A stretch of DNA of 64,000 nt, from contig NZ_NIWT01000010.1 in assembly GCF_002236115.1 (NCBI RefSeq), positions 269,179-333,178 of the forward strand, written 5' to 3'. The notes under the pieces are model-generated. The model had not been told where the DNA came from. It made no database searches and was given only the letters and a program-made list of their open reading frames with translations. The position numbers were made by a program, and so were the translations under genes. Origin of the DNA: Pseudomonas jessenii (lineage in GTDB: Bacteria; Pseudomonadota; Gammaproteobacteria; Pseudomonadales; Pseudomonadaceae). The stretch's first letter is position 1. Each line of letters begins with the position of its first letter. Shown in pieces: positions 61,089 to 64,000 of this stretch.

Positions 61089-61181
61089 CACTTACCAGGC
61101 AATCCTGGCTGCAACACCGGCATTCTCGACACCGGCAACCTTCAGAAACACAATCAGGCGCAACCACTACCACCTAAAACA

Positions 61182-61207
61182 AAGGCAGATATTTTCATAT
61201 CTGCCTT
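61182..61207 (-). terminator. Terminator after tRNA-Thr
   Basis: An 11-bp perfect stem AAGGCAGATAT / ATATCTGCCTT with a 4-base loop, 7 bases past the tRNA-Thr 3' end and followed by TGTTTT. It closes the Tyr-Gly-Thr operon at the site where tufB is usually found. Confidence 0.82.
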
Positions 61208-61213
61208 GTTATA

Positions 61214-61289
61214 TGGAGCTCTTGAGCGGATTTGAACCGCTGACCTCACCCTTACCAAGGGTGTGCTCTACCAACTGAGCTACAAGAGC
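61214..61289 (-). tRNA. tRNA-Thr (anticodon GGT)
   Basis: A 76-nt cloverleaf; acceptor GCTCTTG/CAAGAGC, anticodon loop TTGGTAA, encoded CCA. Third gene of a tRNA-Tyr/Gly/Thr operon. Confidence 0.97.
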
Positions 61290-61315
61290 GTAACACTGTG
61301 CAAAACCTGTAAACT

Positions 61316-61389
<74 letters not shown>

Positions 61390-61413
61390 GAGGCTTACAG
61401 CTCTCGCTAAAAA

Positions 61414-61498
<85 letters not shown>

Positions 61499-61511
61499 TA
61501 AGCGAGCCGGC

Positions 61512-61539
61512 ATTCTACATCATGCCAGCCTTCTGTCAA
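61512..61539 (-). promoter_or_regulatory. Promoter of the tRNA-Tyr/Gly/Thr operon
   Basis: Minus strand: perfect -35 TTGACA (61534-61539), 16-base spacer, -10 TAGAAT (61512-61517), then a GC-rich discriminator GCCGGC typical of stringently controlled stable-RNA promoters. Confidence 0.85.
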
Positions 61540-61641
61540 GCATTTTTCTCATTAAAAACCTGAGCTTAGCTGCGTTGACCTCGCCTCACACCGTTAACCG
61601 TTTCCGGTGTTCGCTGTGGAGCGGGCGCCATTCTATGCAAA

Positions 61642-62082
61642 CTATTCGATGGGTGCAACCCCCTCGCACGGCATTATTTTATGTTTTAACTCATTGAATT
61701 CTTTAGAAAGGTTTATCAGCTGCAAATCGTCCAGCCAACGCCGGCTTTCCGGCGCGATACGCACCCAATACCCTGCCCCTTCGGTCGCAGCTTTCGGCAG
61801 GGACTGATACTTGACCTCCATCCCGCTCAAACGACGCTCAACCGCCTGCGCGGCCTCCTGGCGCGTATAGCCGCCCAGATAAAGGCAGCCATTGTCTGTC
61901 GAGACAGCCTTACCCTTATCCTTGGAGACGTCACCTGCTTCGCTCAACAAGCGGATATCTTGTTGAGACCCGCGATACAGACTCAAAGGCGTGACATCCT
62001 TCGCGCGCAGAGGAGCCTCTTGTTGATGCCAGATGTAGTAGAAGCCATTGAGGACAAGCAGCAGCAGAAACAACCAACGCAT
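61642..62082 (-). CDS. Membrane-anchored SPOR-type protein, function unknown
   Basis: A 146-residue protein with one N-terminal transmembrane anchor (MRWLFLLLLVLNGFYYIW). The rest includes CLYLGGYTRQEAAQAVERRL and AGYWVRIAPESRRWLDD, which look like a SPOR-like peptidoglycan-binding fold (GxF/Y...A.....L pattern). I start it at the ATG ending at 62082, 7 bp after coaX; the frame is open further upstream but overlaps coaX. It is the last gene of birA-coaX-SPOR, an order conserved in pseudomonads as far as I recall. No enzyme function is apparent. Confidence 0.75.
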   Translation of the reverse strand: MRWLFLLLLVLNGFYYIWHQQEAPLRAKDVTPLSLYRGSQQDIRLLSEAGDVSKDKGKAVSTDNGCLYLGGYTRQEAAQAVERRLSGMEVKYQSLPKAATEGAGYWVRIAPESRRWLDDLQLINLSKEFNELKHKIMPCEGVAPIE

Positions 62083-62089
62083 AAAAACC

Positions 62090-62842
62090 TCAGGACAAGG
62101 GACAGGCCATGGCCAATCCGACAAACACCAAGTCCGGAACAACCCTGGCCTGAGGCACGGCCTCAGTAACCAGGCTCGCATCCCCCCCGGTGAGGAATAC
62201 GACAAAGTCCTCACCCCAATAGCTGCGCGCCAACTCGAGCTGAGTCATTACGAAGCCGCGCAACATCAACAGACAGCCACGCTCTACAGCCTCGACAGTC
62301 GCGCGCCCCGGGACAAGACTTTCCAGAGCCTGCTCGGCCGCCAGATCCCCATAACGAATTTTGCGAGTGTGGGTGCGCAATTGGTTTCGCATCAACGGCA
62401 TCCCCGGACAGATGAAACCACCCAGGTGCTCTCCATCCGCCGCAATAAAGTCAGCAGTCACCGCCGTACCAAAGTCGAGCACCAGGCACGCACCCGAAGC
62501 CAGATGAAAGCCTCCGAGCATTGCAAGCCACCGGTCCAGACCCAGCCGCTCAAACTCCTCATACCCATTGCGCACACCTGACATTTCGCGCGCTGGCGTT
62601 GCGCACACAACCGGCACATCAAAGGTATCCCTGAGCAAAGACGTAAGCGCAGCGGTTTCCTCCGCGGTCCTGACGCTCACCAGCCGGCAAAACGTGAGGG
62701 TAAGCCCTTTGAGCCCCCCCAACCCCTCCAGCAATGCGAGATTGGAATCGACGACTCCCTCACCAAGCACATGCCCGGCATCAACGGCAAGCACACGCCA
62801 CTTGATGAAACTATTCCCACAATCGAGCTCAAGAATCATCAC
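62090..62842 (-). CDS. coaX: Type III pantothenate kinase CoaX
   Basis: A 250-residue kinase for the first step of coenzyme A synthesis. The ASKHA-type phosphate loop MILELDCGNSFIKWRVL is at the N-terminus, and LVLDFGTAVTADFIAADG holds the second nucleotide-binding motif. Pseudomonads use this type in place of CoaA. It overlaps birA by 14 bp, so the two are translationally coupled. Confidence 0.95.
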   Translation of the reverse strand: MMILELDCGNSFIKWRVLAVDAGHVLGEGVVDSNLALLEGLGGLKGLTLTFCRLVSVRTAEETAALTSLLRDTFDVPVVCATPAREMSGVRNGYEEFERLGLDRWLAMLGGFHLASGACLVLDFGTAVTADFIAADGEHLGGFICPGMPLMRNQLRTHTRKIRYGDLAAEQALESLVPGRATVEAVERGCLLMLRGFVMTQLELARSYWGEDFVVFLTGGDASLVTEAVPQARVVPDLVFVGLAMACPLS

Positions 62843-63788
62843 GCAACCTCAAGCTCAACTCACCACCACTGAAGACTTTCTCCACACCATCCACCTTCAG
62901 GCGCAAGGCGCCTTGGCCATCGATACCAAGTACCTCACCATCAATTTGATTGACACCGGCAATCAACGACACGCTTCGCCCCTGCCACAGATGATTTTGC
63001 TCCCACTCCGACTGGATGGCCAAAAAACCACCAGCCTGGTGACGAGCCAGGTATCGCTGCAGCATCTCCCCCAACACCGCGACCAATTGGTTGCGATCAA
63101 ACAATTTGCCTGACTCGAGCCGCAGGGATGTCCATTGCTGGTCCACTTCGTCAGCGGACTGCATGTTCACATTGATTCCCACTCCCAGGACCACGTGACA
63201 CACATCTGCAGGATCACCAACCAACTCGAGCAGTATCCCCGCGATTTTTTTCTGACCTACAAGGACATCGTTAGGCCATTTCAATCCAGCGGCTGCAATA
63301 CCGAGTTCACGCAACGTCTGCAAGACAGCGAGCCCAACGACGAGACTCAAGCCCTCCAACTGACGCATCCCACCATCAATGCGTAGCACCAGGCTGTAAT
63401 AGACGTTTTCTGCGAATGGACTAACCCACTTGCGACCACGTCGCCCACGCCCGGCTGTCTGCCGCTCCGAAAGCACCACAAACGGCGCCGCTTGCCCACG
63501 CTCAATAGCGCGCAGCGCCTCGGCATTAGTGGAGTCGATTGAATCGTAAACCCGGACGGGCCAGTTGCAAGAAAGCGCCTGAGCGCTTATCTCGGCAGGA
63601 TCGAGCAGCGCCAATGGCGCGGACAATTGATAGCCGCGTCCACGAACCTTATGAATAGACAAACCCAGCTCAGCTTCCAAATGCTGAAGCTGCTTCCACA
63701 CAGCACTACGGCTGACGCCCAGGGCAGCACCCAATGCTTGACCCGAATGGAATCGGCCATCTTTAAGAAGCTTTAACAACGTCAGCAT
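62829..63788 (-). CDS. birA: Biotin-protein ligase and biotin operon repressor BirA
   Basis: A 319-residue bifunctional protein. The N-terminal winged helix (GQALGAALGVSRSAVWKQLQ, residues about 16-35) binds operator DNA, so it should also act as a repressor. The catalytic domain has AGRGRRGRKWVSPF (biotinyl-AMP loop) and GLKWPNDVLVGQKKIAGIL (conserved KWPND and KxxGIL). It attaches biotin to acetyl-CoA carboxylase. First gene of the birA-coaX operon, next to an rRNA operon on its right side. Confidence 0.97.
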   Translation of the reverse strand: MLTLLKLLKDGRFHSGQALGAALGVSRSAVWKQLQHLEAELGLSIHKVRGRGYQLSAPLALLDPAEISAQALSCNWPVRVYDSIDSTNAEALRAIERGQAAPFVVLSERQTAGRGRRGRKWVSPFAENVYYSLVLRIDGGMRQLEGLSLVVGLAVLQTLRELGIAAAGLKWPNDVLVGQKKIAGILLELVGDPADVCHVVLGVGINVNMQSADEVDQQWTSLRLESGKLFDRNQLVAVLGEMLQRYLARHQAGGFLAIQSEWEQNHLWQGRSVSLIAGVNQIDGEVLGIDGQGALRLKVDGVEKVFSGGELSLRLRDDS

Positions 63789-63883
63789 GCAGGTCTCGCC
63801 TCACAATGAGGCCCGCATGATAGCCACGCACCGAGCGATTGCATAGAAATCCAGTAGCCGTGACTTTCCCGCGGACAAAAACA

Positions 63884-63915
63884 AAACCCCTACCTGCATA
63901 CGCAGATAGGGGTTT
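63884..63915 (-). terminator. Terminator of the rRNA operon
   Basis: Stem AAACCCCTA-C-CTGC / GCAG-A-TAGGGGTTT with a short loop, followed on the minus strand by TTGTTTTTG; 12 bases past the 5S 3' end. Confidence 0.88.
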
Positions 63916-63926
63916 CGGAATTTAAT

Positions 63927-64000
63927 CTTGACGATGACCTACTCTCACATGGGGAAACCCCACACTACCATCGGCGATGCATCGTTTCACTGCTGAGTTC
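63927..64000 (-). rRNA. rrf: 5S rRNA, 3' part (5' end outside window)
   Basis: On the minus strand the sequence runs GAACTCAGCAGTGAAACGAT through GCATCGCCGATGGTAGTGTG and ends GTAGGTCATCGTCAAG, the 3' two thirds of Pseudomonas 5S rRNA. The rest of the rrn operon lies to the right, beyond the window. Confidence 0.95.

Noticed and set aside
61642..62214. Longer 190-codon form of the SPOR-type protein
   Set aside because: The extra N-terminus overlaps coaX and would hide the clear membrane anchor at the ATG ending 62082.

Overview
The window is a Pseudomonas chromosome segment, most likely from the P. fluorescens group. The evidence is gene order (ompW/oprG-like gene with an epimerase pair; ssb, MFS, uvrA, ferritin, katA; then the alpha, spc, S10, str and rpoBC ribosomal clusters; then coaX and birA), the near-canonical Pseudomonas ribosomal proteins, and many short REP sequences of the GTGGGAGCGAGCTTGCTCGC type. 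No tool was run; family calls come from reading the translated sequence, and species-level placement is inference.

Left part (1-23.3 kb), accessory and housekeeping mix. A truncated MacB/FtsX-type ABC permease and a DUF3299 lipoprotein-like partner end an operon that enters from the left. A complete IS3-family element (1254-2495) has landed inside a REP pair. Next come an OmpW-family porin with an ANR/FNR-type promoter, two SDR-fold sugar-nucleotide enzymes, the giant helicase Lhr, an MscS-type channel, an MFS exporter, an operon of internally deleted DUF72 + EEP phosphatase/nuclease + cardiolipin synthase ClsB + YbhN-like flippase-type protein, an alpha/beta hydrolase with a DUF3182 ATP-grasp-like protein, a GlxA-type regulator divergent from an isochorismatase-family hydrolase, and a DUF417 (RclC-like) membrane protein convergent with a cupin-AraC (RclR-like) regulator.

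Middle (23.3-30.6 kb), stress and repair. MFS-ssb and uvrA diverge from a region holding a LexA-box-like sequence; a haem-ligand-lacking ferritin and catalase KatA follow on the minus strand.

Right part (30.6-64 kb), one almost uninterrupted minus-strand run of the translation and transcription machinery: birA-coaX-SPOR protein, tRNA-Tyr/Gly/Thr, tRNA-Trp-secE-nusG-rplKA, rplJL-rpoBC, rpsL-rpsG-fusA-tuf, the S10 operon, the spc operon and the alpha operon. The window ends inside a 5S rRNA gene. I can place sigma70-type promoters directly against terminator-like hairpins at three operon joints (tuf/rpsJ, rpsN/rpsH, rpmJ/rpsM). The usual second tuf gene between tRNA-Thr and tRNA-Trp is absent; only a hairpin and a promoter remain there.

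I did not find a convincing wholly new system. The observations most worth a second look are the missing tufB locus, the split of the spc operon before rpsH, the internally deleted DUF72 protein in a phospholipid operon, the DUF3182/hydrolase pair, the IS within a REP pair and the LexA-like box shared by uvrA and MFS-ssb.
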